Assembly: GCA_049323615.1 (NCBI GenBank) | Contig: JBMOPD010000063.1 | Span: forward strand, 1-38,506 | Direction of reading: 5' to 3' | DNA: 38,506 bases | From: JBMOPD01 sp049323615 | GTDB lineage: Bacteria; Bacillota; Desulfotomaculia; Desulfotomaculales; Desulfocucumaceae | Shown: piece by piece, positions 16,097 to 24,456 of the stretch | Layout of the letters: every line of letters begins with the position of its first letter | How positions within the stretch are numbered: position 1 is the first letter of the stretch | Notes under the pieces: generated by a model | Seen by the model: the letters and a program-made list of their open reading frames with translations, nothing else | Databases searched by the model: none | Told to the model about the DNA's origin: nothing | Position numbers and translations under genes: made by a program

Positions 16097-18283
16097 ATGC
16101 CTCTTTTCGGCGATATGAGAGGGAAATTGCTTAACAGCATCGCCTTTCTCATGAAAAAAAGGAAATTTCGCAGGGGCAGTGCTGCGGTGCTGTTCTTTTT
16201 GTTATTGACATTTTTAATTACTGTGGACATTGTTCCCAATAAAGTGGACCTGCAGGTGGGGGATGTCTCCAGGGAAACTATTTTGGCCCCCCGCACGGTG
16301 GTTTTTGAAGACAGGGCCAGGACCGAGGAAAAGAAGAAGCAAGCTGCGGAAGAAATCAAGCAGCAGTATGAAAAACGTGAAGAAGTTGAACCAGCTGTAT
16401 TAAAGGATGTCGGCTCGGTGATTTTGCGCGTCGACTCAATTCAGCAGGAGGCGGGCGTCAGCGAAGGGGAAAAGATGAAGAAAATCGGCGCTGCCGTTCC
16501 TTTTACCCTGTCCGAGGCGGCCCTGCGTGCCCTGTCCCGGCCCGACAAGGAGTCGCTGGACCTGCTGAGCCAGGAAATCAACGGGCAGATATCCAAATAC
16601 ATGAACTCCGACGAGGGGGTCACCGATAAGAATATCGACAAGGTAAAAGCGGAAATAAACAAGTATATCTCCGAGCTTAATCTTTCCAGGGGATATGTCG
16701 AACTGGGGCAGGGCCTGGTGAAACACTTCATCCGCCCCAATAAATTTGAGGATCCGGAAAAAACCAGGCTGATGAAGCAGGCCGCCAGGGAGTCGGTGCC
16801 CCCGGTCATGGTCACTATTCGCAAGGAAGAAAAGATTATCGGCGTGGGAGAGGTTGTCACCGCCGAGCACCTGCAAAAGCTGGAGGCCCTGGGCTTAACC
16901 AGGGAGGGAGTGCCCTGGCGGGCAATCACCGGAAACGCCTTGCTGGTTGCTTTGCTGATGGTGGTGGTGCTCTTTTACCTGTACCAGCAGTCCCGGGAAA
17001 TATACACCAACGCCGGCGTCCTCTACCTGCTGGGCATAATCGTGCTGGTGGTCATGGCGCTGGCCAAGGGCATACTGGCCATTGAGCTGGCAAGGTCTCC
17101 CGAATTCGGCTCGCTGATGGGCTATATGGTTCCCATTGCGGCAGCCGGGATGCTGATCGCCATTCTTATCGATTCCAGGCTGGCCGTGCTGGTGGTGTGC
17201 GTGATGAGCTTTTTGCTGGCGCTGATGGCAGAAGAACAGATAAAATTCGGAGTGGTCGGCCTGGTGGGAGGGATTGCCGGGGTTTACAGCGTCAGTAAAC
17301 TCAGCCAGCGGGGAGACCTGGCCCGGGCGGGATTTTACACCAGCGCGGCCAATGTGATTGCCATAATGGTGATGGGGATTATAAGCAACGCTTCCCCGGT
17401 CATTGTGGTCAGTTCCGCCCTCTTTCTGGGCATTATCAACGGCATACTGTCTTCCATCCTGACCAACGGGTCCCTGCCCTACCTGGAAAATGCCTTCGGA
17501 ATAACCTCATCGGTAAGACTGCTGGAATTATCCCACCCCAGCAACCCTCTTCTGAAAAAGCTGCTTACAGAGGCTCCCGGCACGTACCACCACAGCATAC
17601 TGGTGGCCAATCTTGCCGAGGCCGCGGCTGAAGCGGTGGGGGGGGAAAGCCTGCTGGTCAGGGTGGGGGCTTACTATCACGATATCGGCAAGATTAAAAG
17701 GCCTTACTTTTTTATTGAAAATCAACTGTCCAATGACAATCCCCACGATAAAATAGCCCCCACCTTGAGCACCCTGATTTTGACCGCCCACGTCCGGGAC
17801 GGGCTTGAAATGGCCAGGGAGTACAAGCTTCCCCAGGCCATCATGAAAATAATTGAGCAGCACCACGGCTCCAGCCTGGTTACTTATTTTTACCACAAGG
17901 CCAGGGAGAACGGCGGGGATAATATAAATGAAGACGAGTTCAGGTATGAGGGTCCCAAGCCCCAGACCAAAGAGGCCGCCATTGTCATGCTGGCTGATTC
18001 CGTGGAGGCGGCGGTGCGGTCAATGCAGAACCGTACCCACGGCAGGGTTGAGGGGCTGGTCAGGAAGTTACTGAGGGATAAACTGATGGACGGCCAGCTG
18101 GATGAGTGCGACCTGACCTTCAAAGACCTGGAAAAGATAGCCGAAGCCTTTTTACAGGTGCTCAGCGGCATTTTCCACTCGCGGGTGGAGTACCCCGACC
18201 TGACCAAGGAGATTGAAAGGAGAAAAACCAGGCATGGCGGTTTTAATAAGCAATCTGCAGGAGGAGGTTACCCTTGGCGGTGA
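16097..18283 (+). CDS. pgpH: Cyclic-di-AMP phosphodiesterase PgpH (7TMR-HD)
   Basis: A 728-residue membrane protein that hydrolyses c-di-AMP. It has an N-terminal TM helix (about 30-46) and a large extracytoplasmic 7TMR-HDED domain (about 50-270), then seven TM helices (about 275-470). The cytoplasmic HD domain (about 490-700) has TYHHSILVANLAEAAAEAVG, VGAYYHDIGKIKRPYFF with the HD pair, and later IIEQHHGSSLVTYFY. ATG 16097 follows gggag by eight bases. It overlaps the start of ybeY, so translation may be coupled. Confidence 0.95.
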   Translation: MPLFGDMRGKLLNSIAFLMKKRKFRRGSAAVLFFLLLTFLITVDIVPNKVDLQVGDVSRETILAPRTVVFEDRARTEEKKKQAAEEIKQQYEKREEVEPAVLKDVGSVILRVDSIQQEAGVSEGEKMKKIGAAVPFTLSEAALRALSRPDKESLDLLSQEINGQISKYMNSDEGVTDKNIDKVKAEINKYISELNLSRGYVELGQGLVKHFIRPNKFEDPEKTRLMKQAARESVPPVMVTIRKEEKIIGVGEVVTAEHLQKLEALGLTREGVPWRAITGNALLVALLMVVVLFYLYQQSREIYTNAGVLYLLGIIVLVVMALAKGILAIELARSPEFGSLMGYMVPIAAAGMLIAILIDSRLAVLVVCVMSFLLALMAEEQIKFGVVGLVGGIAGVYSVSKLSQRGDLARAGFYTSAANVIAIMVMGIISNASPVIVVSSALFLGIINGILSSILTNGSLPYLENAFGITSSVRLLELSHPSNPLLKKLLTEAPGTYHHSILVANLAEAAAEAVGGESLLVRVGAYYHDIGKIKRPYFFIENQLSNDNPHDKIAPTLSTLILTAHVRDGLEMAREYKLPQAIMKIIEQHHGSSLVTYFYHKARENGGDNINEDEFRYEGPKPQTKEAAIVMLADSVEAAVRSMQNRTHGRVEGLVRKLLRDKLMDGQLDECDLTFKDLEKIAEAFLQVLSGIFHSRVEYPDLTKEIERRKTRHGGFNKQSAGGGYPWR

Positions 18284-18695
18284 CCTGGAAAGCCTGGTGG
18301 AAAAGGCAGCCCTGGCGGTGCTGGCCCGGGAGGGCTGCCCGGACAGCGCCGAAGTGAGCGTGCTGCTGACCGACGACCGCTACATCAGGGAGCTGAACAA
18401 AAAGTACCGGGGGATAGACAGGCCCACGGATGTTCTTTCCTTTGCCCAGCACGAGGGCGACCCGATGCCGGATGAAGGGGAGGAAGACATTCTCGGCGAT
18501 GTGGTGATATCCATGCCGGCGGCCCGGCGCCAGGGAGAGGAGTACGGGCACGGACTGCGGCGGGAGGTGGCCTACCTGACGGCCCACGGAGTCCTGCACC
18601 TCCTTGGTTACGACCACCAGGACGAGGAAAGCCGCGCCGTGATGAGGGAAAAGGAAGAGGCAGCCCTGGCTGTTCTGGGGCTGGGCAAACGCTAG
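18234..18695 (+). CDS. ybeY: Endoribonuclease YbeY
   Basis: A 153-residue zinc-dependent RNase needed for 16S rRNA 3' maturation and ribosome quality control. Key elements are LNKKYRGIDRPTDVLSF and the metal site HGVLHLLGYDHQDEES (HxxxHxxxxxH). ATG 18234 lies inside the end of pgpH, with aaaggaga (18216-18223) as binding site; the frame's earlier TTG at 18213 precedes that site and is rejected. The close linkage with phoH and era is the widespread ribosome-maturation neighbourhood. Confidence 0.95.
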   Translation: MAVLISNLQEEVTLGGDLESLVEKAALAVLAREGCPDSAEVSVLLTDDRYIRELNKKYRGIDRPTDVLSFAQHEGDPMPDEGEEDILGDVVISMPAARRQGEEYGHGLRREVAYLTAHGVLHLLGYDHQDEESRAVMREKEEAALAVLGLGKR

Positions 18696-18702
18696 TCCGA
18701 TT

Positions 18703-18739
18703 GATTCTGTGGTCAGAAGTCAGAAGTCAGAATCCAGGA
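18703..18739. repeat. Short intergenic GTCAGAA-type repeat
   Basis: gattctgtggtcagaagtca followed by gaagtcagaatccagga: three near-copies of (g)tcagaa in tandem, located between ybeY and dgkA. A related copy in the opposite orientation lies at 22601-22640 before recO. Confidence 0.6.
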
Positions 18740-18775
18740 TGGAAAACGGTGCTGTCAAGCTCATGGAGATCTGGT

Positions 18776-19180
18776 ATGAAAGGTTTTCGAAAAGATACAA
18801 GGAGGAAAAAGTCCCTGTTTGAGAGCTTTGTCTTTGCCGGAAGGGGGCTGAGGTGGGTTTTGGCCGGTCAGAGAAACATGAAGATTCACCTGGCTGTCAC
18901 CTCAGCCGTATTCATTGCTGCCGCCTGGTTCAAAATCACCCTGCTGGAGCTGGCCCTGCTCATATTTGCCGTGGCGCTGGTTCTGGCGGCTGAAATGCTT
19001 AATTCGGCAATTGAAAAAACGGTGGACCTGGTGACCGGGGAGTACCACCCCCTGGCCGGCCAGGCGAAGGATGCGGCAGCCGGCGCCGTGTTGCTGGCCG
19101 CTTTTTTTTCGGTGATCATCGGCGTGCTTGTATTCTACCCCTATGTTGGAAAATGGTTCACCGGCATAATTTTTAAGTAA
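18776..19180 (+). CDS. dgkA: Diacylglycerol/undecaprenol kinase (DgkA family)
   Basis: A 134-residue integral membrane kinase with three predicted TM helices (about 32-50, 55-75 and 100-122). The family signature AAEMLNSAIEKTVDLVTGEY, then QAKDAAAGAVLLAA, is clear. Gram-positive members phosphorylate undecaprenol and so recycle the lipid carrier for wall synthesis. The open frame extends upstream to 18701 through the intergenic repeat, but ATG 18776, seven bases after ggag, gives the normal MKGFRKDTRRKKSLFESFVF start. It sits in the conserved ybeY-dgkA-cdd-era order. Confidence 0.93.
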   Translation: MKGFRKDTRRKKSLFESFVFAGRGLRWVLAGQRNMKIHLAVTSAVFIAAAWFKITLLELALLIFAVALVLAAEMLNSAIEKTVDLVTGEYHPLAGQAKDAAAGAVLLAAFFSVIIGVLVFYPYVGKWFTGIIFK

Positions 19181-19193
19181 AGGGGCGGCTGTT

Positions 19194-19598
19194 TTGGATA
19201 AAGAGGCTGTGGAACCGGCAAAATTAATTCAGGCGGCCCTCTCCGCCAGGGATAAAGCCTATACCCCTTATTCCGGCTTCCGGGTGGGAGCGGCCGTAAT
19301 GACCGCCGGAGGCAAAATCTATACGGGCTGCAACATTGAAAACTCCTCTTACGGTCTGACCTGCTGCGCCGAAAGGGTGGCCCTGTTCAAAGCCGTCAGT
19401 GAAGGCGAAAGGAACTTTTCAGCCATCGCGGTGGCCTCGGACAGCGACGATTACTGCTCACCGTGCGGGGCATGCCGGCAGGTGCTGGCCGAATTCGGGG
19501 ATCGGATGAAAGTTTATATGTGCAGCAGTAAGGGAGAGTATCAGGTCAGGACTGTGGCCGATCTTTTGCCGGCGCGGTTCATCCTTCCTCCCGGGTAA
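19194..19598 (+). CDS. cdd: Cytidine deaminase
   Basis: A 134-residue zinc enzyme that converts cytidine and deoxycytidine to uridine forms. It shows SARDKAYTPYSGFRVGAAV, the zinc/catalytic box CCAERVALFKAV (C-A-E), and the second zinc box CSPCGACRQVLAEF (PCxxC). Length matches the homotetrameric class. The start is TTG 19194, eight bases from aagggg. It lies between dgkA and era as in Bacillus. Confidence 0.95.
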   Translation: MDKEAVEPAKLIQAALSARDKAYTPYSGFRVGAAVMTAGGKIYTGCNIENSSYGLTCCAERVALFKAVSEGERNFSAIAVASDSDDYCSPCGACRQVLAEFGDRMKVYMCSSKGEYQVRTVADLLPARFILPPG

Positions 19599-19636
19599 CC
19601 GGCGGCTCGAATATTTAAGCTGTTGAGGTGACATGA

Positions 19637-20536
19637 ATGGCCGCAGAGGGCAAATTCAAGTCGGGATTTGCAGCCCTGGTGGGCAGGCCCAACGTAGGCA
19701 AATCCACCCTGATGAACCGGCTGGTGGGGCATAAAGTGGCCATTGTTTCGGATAAACCTCAGACCACCAGGCACAAGATTCACTCGGTGCTGACCAGGGA
19801 TGACGCCCAGGTGGTTTTTCTGGATACTCCCGGTATTCACAGGCCCAGGCATAAACTGGGCCGGCATATGGTGGAACTGGCCCTGGGCGCCCTGAGGGAG
19901 GTCGATATAGTCCTTTTTTTGGCCGAGGCCCGGGAGCCGGGCACCGGAGATATGTACATAATAGAACAGTTTAGTAGTATATCCACGCCGGTTATACTGG
20001 TTCTGAACAAGATTGACCTGGTGCCCAAACAGGATATTCTTGCGCTCATAGACAGCTTCAGGCGCCTTTACCGGTTCAGCGAGATCGTGCCCGTATCGGC
20101 CCTTACCGGTGAAAACCTGGACCGTCTGACCGGGGTGGTGACTGGCTATCTTCCACCGGGCCCAAAATATTACCCGGACGGGGTGATCACCGACAGGCCG
20201 GAACGGTTCATCATGTCGGAAATAATCAGGGAAAAAGTGTTGCACCTCACTTCCCAGGAAGTCCCCCACTCAGTGACGGTGGATGTGGAGGAGGTCCAGG
20301 AGAGGCCCAATCATATGGTGGCCGTCAGGGCCGTCATATACACCGAAAGGGATTCCCAGAAGGGGATTCTGATTGGCAAGAACGGCAGCATGCTGAAAGA
20401 AATAGGAAAAAGGTCCAGGGAAGAGATGGAGGCTTTATTCGGCTCGCGAATTTTTCTTGATCTCTGGGTAAAGGTCAAGTCCGACTGGCGCAATAATGAA
20501 AGGAGCCTCAGAAATTTCGGCTACCTGTCCGAATAA
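19637..20536 (+). CDS. era: GTPase Era
   Basis: A 299-residue essential GTPase that binds the 16S rRNA 3' end during 30S assembly. G1 GRPNVGKSTLMN, G2 region KPQTTRHKIHSVL, G3 DTPGIH, G4 NKIDLV and G5 SALTG are present. A C-terminal KH domain (about 205-285) includes GILIGKNGSMLKEIGKRSRE. ATG 19637 follows gaggtg by six bases. ybeY and era products act on the same rRNA end, which fits their shared operon. Confidence 0.97.
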   Translation: MAAEGKFKSGFAALVGRPNVGKSTLMNRLVGHKVAIVSDKPQTTRHKIHSVLTRDDAQVVFLDTPGIHRPRHKLGRHMVELALGALREVDIVLFLAEAREPGTGDMYIIEQFSSISTPVILVLNKIDLVPKQDILALIDSFRRLYRFSEIVPVSALTGENLDRLTGVVTGYLPPGPKYYPDGVITDRPERFIMSEIIREKVLHLTSQEVPHSVTVDVEEVQERPNHMVAVRAVIYTERDSQKGILIGKNGSMLKEIGKRSREEMEALFGSRIFLDLWVKVKSDWRNNERSLRNFGYLSE

Positions 20537-20553
20537 ACACACTTTTTAAAAGC

Positions 20554-20582
20554 TTGTCACATGCATATTCATATGCTATGCT
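20554..20582 (+). promoter_or_regulatory. Promoter of the M-box/corA transcript
   Basis: TTGTCA (20554-20559), a 17-base spacer and TATGCT (20577-20582), about 25 bases before the first conserved M-box bases. Spacing and location fit a vegetative promoter. Confidence 0.6.
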
Positions 20583-20605
20583 AAACATGGTAAAAATATA
20601 TTGTC

Positions 20606-20828
20606 ATCTTCGTTAGGTGAGGCTTCTGTACAGACACATGCCACTGCCCGGAAACGTCGAGAGACGGTAACGGGTTAACAGGTATTACCGGCTTAAGGTT
20701 TTACTTAATGTGGCTGGGAAGGCTTGGTGTCCCTCAGCTGTATAGTGCCAAAGCTTGTACGAGTGAAGAAGGCGGACTTTAGTATGCCTGGCGGCCTTCT
20801 GATTTAAACGGCAGGTTTTTTGTTTTTA
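20606..20828 (+). promoter_or_regulatory. M-box (ykoK) magnesium riboswitch
   Basis: The conserved ykoK-leader core is plain: cgttaggtgaggcttct (20611-20627), gaaacgtcgagagacgg near 20651-20668, aacgggttaacag, ggcttaagg and a closing atagtgccaaagctt (about 20742-20756). The expression platform follows: agaaggc and gccttct can pair, while a weaker stem around gcctg...cagg is followed by ttttttgttttt (about 20816-20827) and would terminate transcription. Known M-boxes sense Mg2+ and shut off Mg2+ transporter genes when it is plentiful; the next gene here is corA. Confidence 0.93.
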
Positions 20829-20846
20829 TTAATGGGAGGTGAGACC

Positions 20847-21821
20847 ATGATTAAGACTTATTTTTACGATTCTTCCGTGGACCGGATTATACACGACGTT
20901 GACCTGGGGCAAAAGGACCTGATGGACAATACCGAAAACCTGATGTGGGTCGACCTGTTTAATTTCACCGACGCCGAGGCCAATCAGGTGGCCGGGGTTT
21001 TTGGCTTTCACCCCCTTTCAGTGGAGGACTGCCTCCATTACAGCCCCCGGGCCAAGGTGGACAATTATGAGGACTACTATTTTTTCGTGCTTCACGCTTT
21101 GCGGTACGAGGAGGAAAGCGACGAGGAAATCTCGCTGGAGCAGTTGAATGTGTATCTCGGCAAAAACTACGTGGTTACCCTGCACCGGCGCACCCTGCCC
21201 ACCCTGGGCAAGATCGCCAGGGACTGCCTGGCCAACAGCCGGCTGGAGGTCATGCGGAAGGGGCCCGACTTCTTTCTCTATACAATTATGGACGGCATAA
21301 CCGACATGTACTTTCCGGTGCTGGAACGCATCAATGAAAGGGTGGAGGAACTGGAGGACGACCTGTACGTTCAGCCCACCAGGGAGGTCACCGAGGAATT
21401 CCTGAGCCTGAAAAGGACCACCCTGGCCATGCGGAGGGCCATAATCCCCCAAAAGAGGATCTTTGCGTCGGGAAACGGCAATTACGCTTTCCGGGTCAGT
21501 GAGGAGAACATTCCCTACTACCTGGACCTGGTTGACCATATTGAGCGCATCATTGACACCATTGACGGTTTCAGGGACCTGGTGGACGGCGCCCTGGCCA
21601 CCTATGACTCCATCATCAGCGCCAGGACCAACGAAACGATGCGCATTCTGACGGTGATATCCACCATCTTCATGCCGCTCACATTTTTAACCGGCTTTTT
21701 CGGCATGAACGTACCCCTGCCGGCCCAGGGCTCAATCGTATCCACCGTGGCCATAACCATCGGGCTGCTGGGAGTGTCGGTCTGGATGTTCCTGGTGTTC
21801 AGGCTGAGAAAATGGATTTAG
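20847..21821 (+). CDS. corA: CorA magnesium/cobalt transporter
   Basis: A 324-residue pentameric Mg2+ channel. A cytoplasmic alpha/beta N-domain (VEDCLHYSPRAKVDNYEDYY and VYLGKNYVVTLHRRTLP) is followed by long stalk helices (about 150-265) and two C-terminal TM helices. The signature GMN is in TGFFGMNVP at the end of TM1, and the protein ends with a short basic tail. ATG 20847 has gggaggtg just upstream; the frame's earlier start at 20820 lies in the riboswitch terminator. The M-box upstream supports Mg2+ as the physiological ion. It is an insertion in the conserved era-recO interval. Confidence 0.95.
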   Translation: MIKTYFYDSSVDRIIHDVDLGQKDLMDNTENLMWVDLFNFTDAEANQVAGVFGFHPLSVEDCLHYSPRAKVDNYEDYYFFVLHALRYEEESDEEISLEQLNVYLGKNYVVTLHRRTLPTLGKIARDCLANSRLEVMRKGPDFFLYTIMDGITDMYFPVLERINERVEELEDDLYVQPTREVTEEFLSLKRTTLAMRRAIIPQKRIFASGNGNYAFRVSEENIPYYLDLVDHIERIIDTIDGFRDLVDGALATYDSIISARTNETMRILTVISTIFMPLTFLTGFFGMNVPLPAQGSIVSTVAITIGLLGVSVWMFLVFRLRKWI

Positions 21822-21862
21822 CTGGAATAGTACTGGCTGTGATAAACTTACATATATCCTGT

Positions 21863-21914
21863 CTTTCCTGAAAATACTAAAAACACGAGCGTATTGCCGT
21901 TTCAGGAAAGGAGG
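21863..21914 (+). promoter_or_regulatory. Hairpin covering the ribosome binding site of the YhcN/YlaJ-like gene
   Basis: ctttcctgaaa (21863-21873) and tttcaggaaag (21900-21910) are perfect 11-base complements. The right arm runs into the binding site aaggagg (21908-21914), so folding would partly hide it. An inner aatac/gtatt pairing is also possible. No T-run follows, so it is not a terminator. Confidence 0.5.
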
Positions 21915-21921
21915 TGTATAT

Positions 21922-22416
21922 ATGAAAGTTTCCAGACTGCCTGCCGTGGTGCTGATCGGGTCGCTGGTACTGCTGGCTTCCCTGGGTTGCACCCCTCAGA
22001 GGAGGCCCGACATGGGTTCCCAGGGTCAGGGGAATCCTCCGGCTCCAACCGCCCCGGCGCCGGCAAGGCCGCTCCCTACCAACCCCGCTGAATCCAACCG
22101 GCTGGCCGAGGGACTGGCAGGTGAGGCGCTTAAGGTGCAGGGAGTGGACAAGGCCACGGTGGTGCTTACCGGCAGTACGGCATTGGTCGGTGTAAACCTC
22201 AAATCCGGGGCCGACCCCAATACCGTCAAAAAAGAGGTGACCAGGGTAATCCAAAAAGCCGACAACCGGATAAAGAATGTCCTGGTGTCAACGGATCCCG
22301 AGCTAAATCAAAGAATAGTCCGCATCAGTAAAGGGGTGGCCGAGGGGAGGCCGATAAGCGGTTTTTCCAGGGAGATAAGTGAGCTGATCAAAAGGCTGTC
22401 TCCCACCGCCAGGTAA
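21922..22416 (+). CDS. YhcN/YlaJ-family sporulation lipoprotein
   Basis: A 164-residue secreted lipoprotein. It has a signal peptide with lipobox LASLGC (Cys23), a Pro-rich linker (about 25-55) and a YhcN/YlaJ domain (about 58-140) with VQGVDKATVVLTGSTALVGV and TRVIQKADNRIKNVLVSTDP. Bacillus relatives are expressed in the forespore and linked to spore germination or the spore membrane. The start has a strong binding site that a hairpin may mask. A terminator follows at once, so the gene is probably its own unit. Confidence 0.87.
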   Translation: MKVSRLPAVVLIGSLVLLASLGCTPQRRPDMGSQGQGNPPAPTAPAPARPLPTNPAESNRLAEGLAGEALKVQGVDKATVVLTGSTALVGVNLKSGADPNTVKKEVTRVIQKADNRIKNVLVSTDPELNQRIVRISKGVAEGRPISGFSREISELIKRLSPTAR

Positions 22417-22460
22417 AGGAACAATCCGGGTAGCAACAAGGCCCGGATTGTTCCTTTTTT
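22415..22460 (+). terminator. Intrinsic terminator after the YhcN/YlaJ-like gene
   Basis: A perfect 16-base-pair stem, 22415-22430 (aaaggaacaatccggg) with 22442-22457 (cccggattgttccttt), has an 11-base loop and a run of T to 22460. It overlaps the stop codon of the lipoprotein gene. Confidence 0.93.
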
Positions 22461-22461
22461 A

Positions 22462-22491
22462 AACCACAGAGGACGCAGAGATCACAGAGAA
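22462..22491. repeat. CACAGAG-type intergenic repeat
   Basis: aaccacagaggacgcagaga followed by tcacagagaa contains imperfect tandem copies of a (c)acagag unit. It lies in the gap between the terminator and recO and is non-coding. Confidence 0.45.
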
Positions 22492-22600
22492 CAGACTGTA
22501 GGTACAAACTTCACCCATGAAGGATCTGCTGGATATTTGAAGAATTAAGTCCTTCATGCTATCCAGGTAGCGATGTTAAATGTCCTCTTAAATGTCCGCT

Positions 22601-22640
22601 TCAGACGCTATTCTGAATTCTGGATTCTGGATTCTGACCA
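22601..22640. repeat. Short intergenic ATTCTGGATTCTGA repeat
   Basis: Tandem-like ttctgaattctggattctgg then attctgacca. Its reverse complement (tggtcagaatccagaatcca) resembles the repeat at 18703-18739 before dgkA, so both belong to one family in opposite orientation. The open frame of recO runs through it upstream of the real start. Confidence 0.6.
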
Positions 22641-22663
22641 CCGAATTATGCCCAGGAGAAAAT

Positions 22664-23413
22664 ATGAAAGAATATCTGGTGGACGCCATTATTTTAAAAT
22701 CCATAAAGGCCGGGGAGGCCGACCGGGTGCTGACCCTTTACACCAGGCAGGTGGGGAAAAAAAGGGTGATCGCCCACGGGGTGGAGAAACCCACCAGCAG
22801 GAAGCGCGGGGCTGTGCAGCCCTTCGGCTATTCCAGGCTGCTGCTGCGCCGGGGCAGGGACCTGGATTCGGTCAGCCAGGGAGAGGGGATAGAAATTTTC
22901 CCGGGCTTAAGGCAGAGCCTGGAGGGGCTGGCCAGGGCCAGCTACCTGGCGGAACTGGTGGACGCCTTTACATTGGACGGGGACCCCAACCCGCAAATAT
23001 TTGAGCTTCTGCGGGATACTTTTATGCTGCTGGGAGGCAGGTGCGACTTTGTGGCCGCCAGGGCCTTTGAAATAAAGCTGGTTTCGTTGCTGGGGTACCG
23101 GCCCGGGCTGGAAGCCTGTGTCTTATGCGGGGTGCCGGCGGGAAGGGAGAGGGTATATTTCGGGGCCGGCCAGGGCGGGATTGTCTGCGGCCGGTGCCGG
23201 TCAGGCTCAGGCGGAACGGTGGAGATAAGCCGTGGGGCGTTGGAGAACCTGAAGGCGTTAATGCGCTGGGAGACCGGCCGGATCCATCAGCTTAGAATAA
23301 CCCCCGCTGCGGGAAAAGAAATAAAAAATGTAATGAGGCGGTTTATTGAGTATCACCTGGAAAAAACGGTGAAGTCCCTTAAATTTGAAGAACTCCTTGA
23401 CGGCAATGAATAA
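22664..23413 (+). CDS. recO: DNA repair protein RecO
   Basis: A 249-residue recombination mediator that loads RecA at gaps with RecR. The N-terminal OB fold (about 1-80) starts MKEYLVDAIILKSIKAGEAD, with VLTLYTRQVGKKRVIAHGVE. The helical C-part carries the zinc cysteines CVLCG and CGRC (about 160-185). ATG 22664 follows aggag by five bases; the open frame from 22592 is intergenic repeat. Position between era and glyQS is standard for Firmicutes. Confidence 0.94.
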   Translation: MKEYLVDAIILKSIKAGEADRVLTLYTRQVGKKRVIAHGVEKPTSRKRGAVQPFGYSRLLLRRGRDLDSVSQGEGIEIFPGLRQSLEGLARASYLAELVDAFTLDGDPNPQIFELLRDTFMLLGGRCDFVAARAFEIKLVSLLGYRPGLEACVLCGVPAGRERVYFGAGQGGIVCGRCRSGSGGTVEISRGALENLKALMRWETGRIHQLRITPAAGKEIKNVMRRFIEYHLEKTVKSLKFEELLDGNE

Positions 23414-23494
23414 TTTTATGCCCCGCAGGGTTAAATAATTAAGAGGACGTGTGAAAAGCCGGTTTGGAAAGTCATCTTAGAGGAGGAACCCTGC

Positions 23495-23926
23495 ATGGAT
23501 GAACTGGAAAAGATTGATCTGATACGGTCTAGAATGGGCGTGGGATACAGGGAAGCCAGGGAAGCGCTGGAGGCTGCCGGGGGGGACGTGGTCCAGGCGC
23601 TGATCCGGCTTGAAGAGGGTGAAGACAAATTTTCCGGCAAGATACAAAACGCCGGCCATGAAATTGTGGGCCAGTTAAAGGGGATCCTGCACAGAGGCCG
23701 GGAGACCAGGATAAAGGTCAAGCAGGGAGACAAGACGGTATTTGAATTCCCGGCCTCACTGGGCGCCGTTGGGCTGCTGGGGCTTTTGGCCAGCAGCGAG
23801 CTGGCTGTTTTGGGAGCCCTCGGCACCATAACCGCCATGGCCAAGAACTACACCCTGGAGTTTGAAAAAACCGATCAAAGGGCGGAGGATGAAGCAAAGG
23901 CGGGCCCTACTCAGGGGGAGGCCTAG
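23495..23926 (+). CDS. DUF4342 protein with UBA-like N-terminus
   Basis: A 143-residue protein. The N-terminus (about 1-45) is UBA/TS-N-like: IDLIRSRMGVGYREAREALE, then AGGDVVQALI. A basic DUF4342 domain follows (about 55-130) with RETRIKVKQGDKTVFEFPAS and a glycine/leucine-rich hydrophobic stretch VGLLGLLASSELAVLGALG that may be membrane-associated. The function is unknown. The gene has a strong binding site (gaggagga, 23480-23487) and sits between recO and the glyQS leader, where Bacillus has small yqzL-type genes. Confidence 0.8.
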   Translation: MDELEKIDLIRSRMGVGYREAREALEAAGGDVVQALIRLEEGEDKFSGKIQNAGHEIVGQLKGILHRGRETRIKVKQGDKTVFEFPASLGAVGLLGLLASSELAVLGALGTITAMAKNYTLEFEKTDQRAEDEAKAGPTQGEA

Positions 23927-24114
23927 AGTTTACCTCCGGTCCTCCCCCCGGGGACCAAACTTTTATGGAGTCTGTGGTAAAAGAAGGATCGGAACAACTC
24001 AGGGGCTGGATAAACAGCCTCAAGGCCGGTACCGGCCTGTGGCCGCGCAGGGCAAGGAGAAAGAGGACCCGCCGGGCCGGATGGGGAGCCGGCCGGGGCT
24101 GACACCGGGGTACC

Positions 24115-24143
24115 TTGACTTGGATCGGGAATTAATGTTAAAT
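24115..24143 (+). promoter_or_regulatory. Promoter of the glyQS T-box transcript
   Basis: TTGACT (24115-24120), a 17-base spacer and TTAAAT (24138-24143). The T-box begins about 55 bases later, with a short repeat in between. Confidence 0.65.
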
Positions 24144-24151
24144 TAGAAAGA

Positions 24152-24190
24152 AGCCAGCTTATGGCTGATAGCTTATAGCTGACAGCTGAA
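24152..24190. repeat. Short intergenic AGCTTATAGCTGA repeat
   Basis: cagcttatggctgatagctt followed by atagctgacagctgaa: alternating agctta/agctga units with internal dyads, placed between promoter and T-box of glyQS. It is similar in style, but not in sequence, to the other intergenic repeats. Confidence 0.5.
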
Positions 24191-24199
24191 GTAAATACA

Positions 24200-24396
24200 C
24201 GGCCATGAGGGAAAGAGTAGCGCAGCAAGTTTTCAAGAGAGAGCCGGGGAAGCTGAAAACCGGTAAAGCGGGCTGTGTGAAAGGCGCTCCCGAGCCGTAT
24301 TTTATTGTGTAGAGATGGGCTGCCCCCGGGGTGGCCAATCAGGGTGGAACCGCGGGAAATACCTCCCGTCCCTGGACTTGGGGCGGGGGGTTTTTA
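24200..24396 (+). promoter_or_regulatory. T-box leader (glycine) of glyQS
   Basis: The invariant T-box sequence agggtggaaccgcggg is at 24341-24356. Stem I elements are visible upstream (gagggaaagagtag near 24207-24220; gagagccgggg near 24238). The likely specifier is GGC (Gly) at 24283-24285 in gaaaggcgc. The terminator stem pairs acctcccgtccc (24361-24372) with gggcggggggt (24381-24391), followed by T. Uncharged tRNA-Gly should stabilise the antiterminator and switch on glyQS. Confidence 0.94.
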
Positions 24397-24456
24397 ATTT
24401 GTAGAGGGGTGGAAGGTCAGTAACTGACTGTGATACCGGAAGGGGAGGAATTAAAG

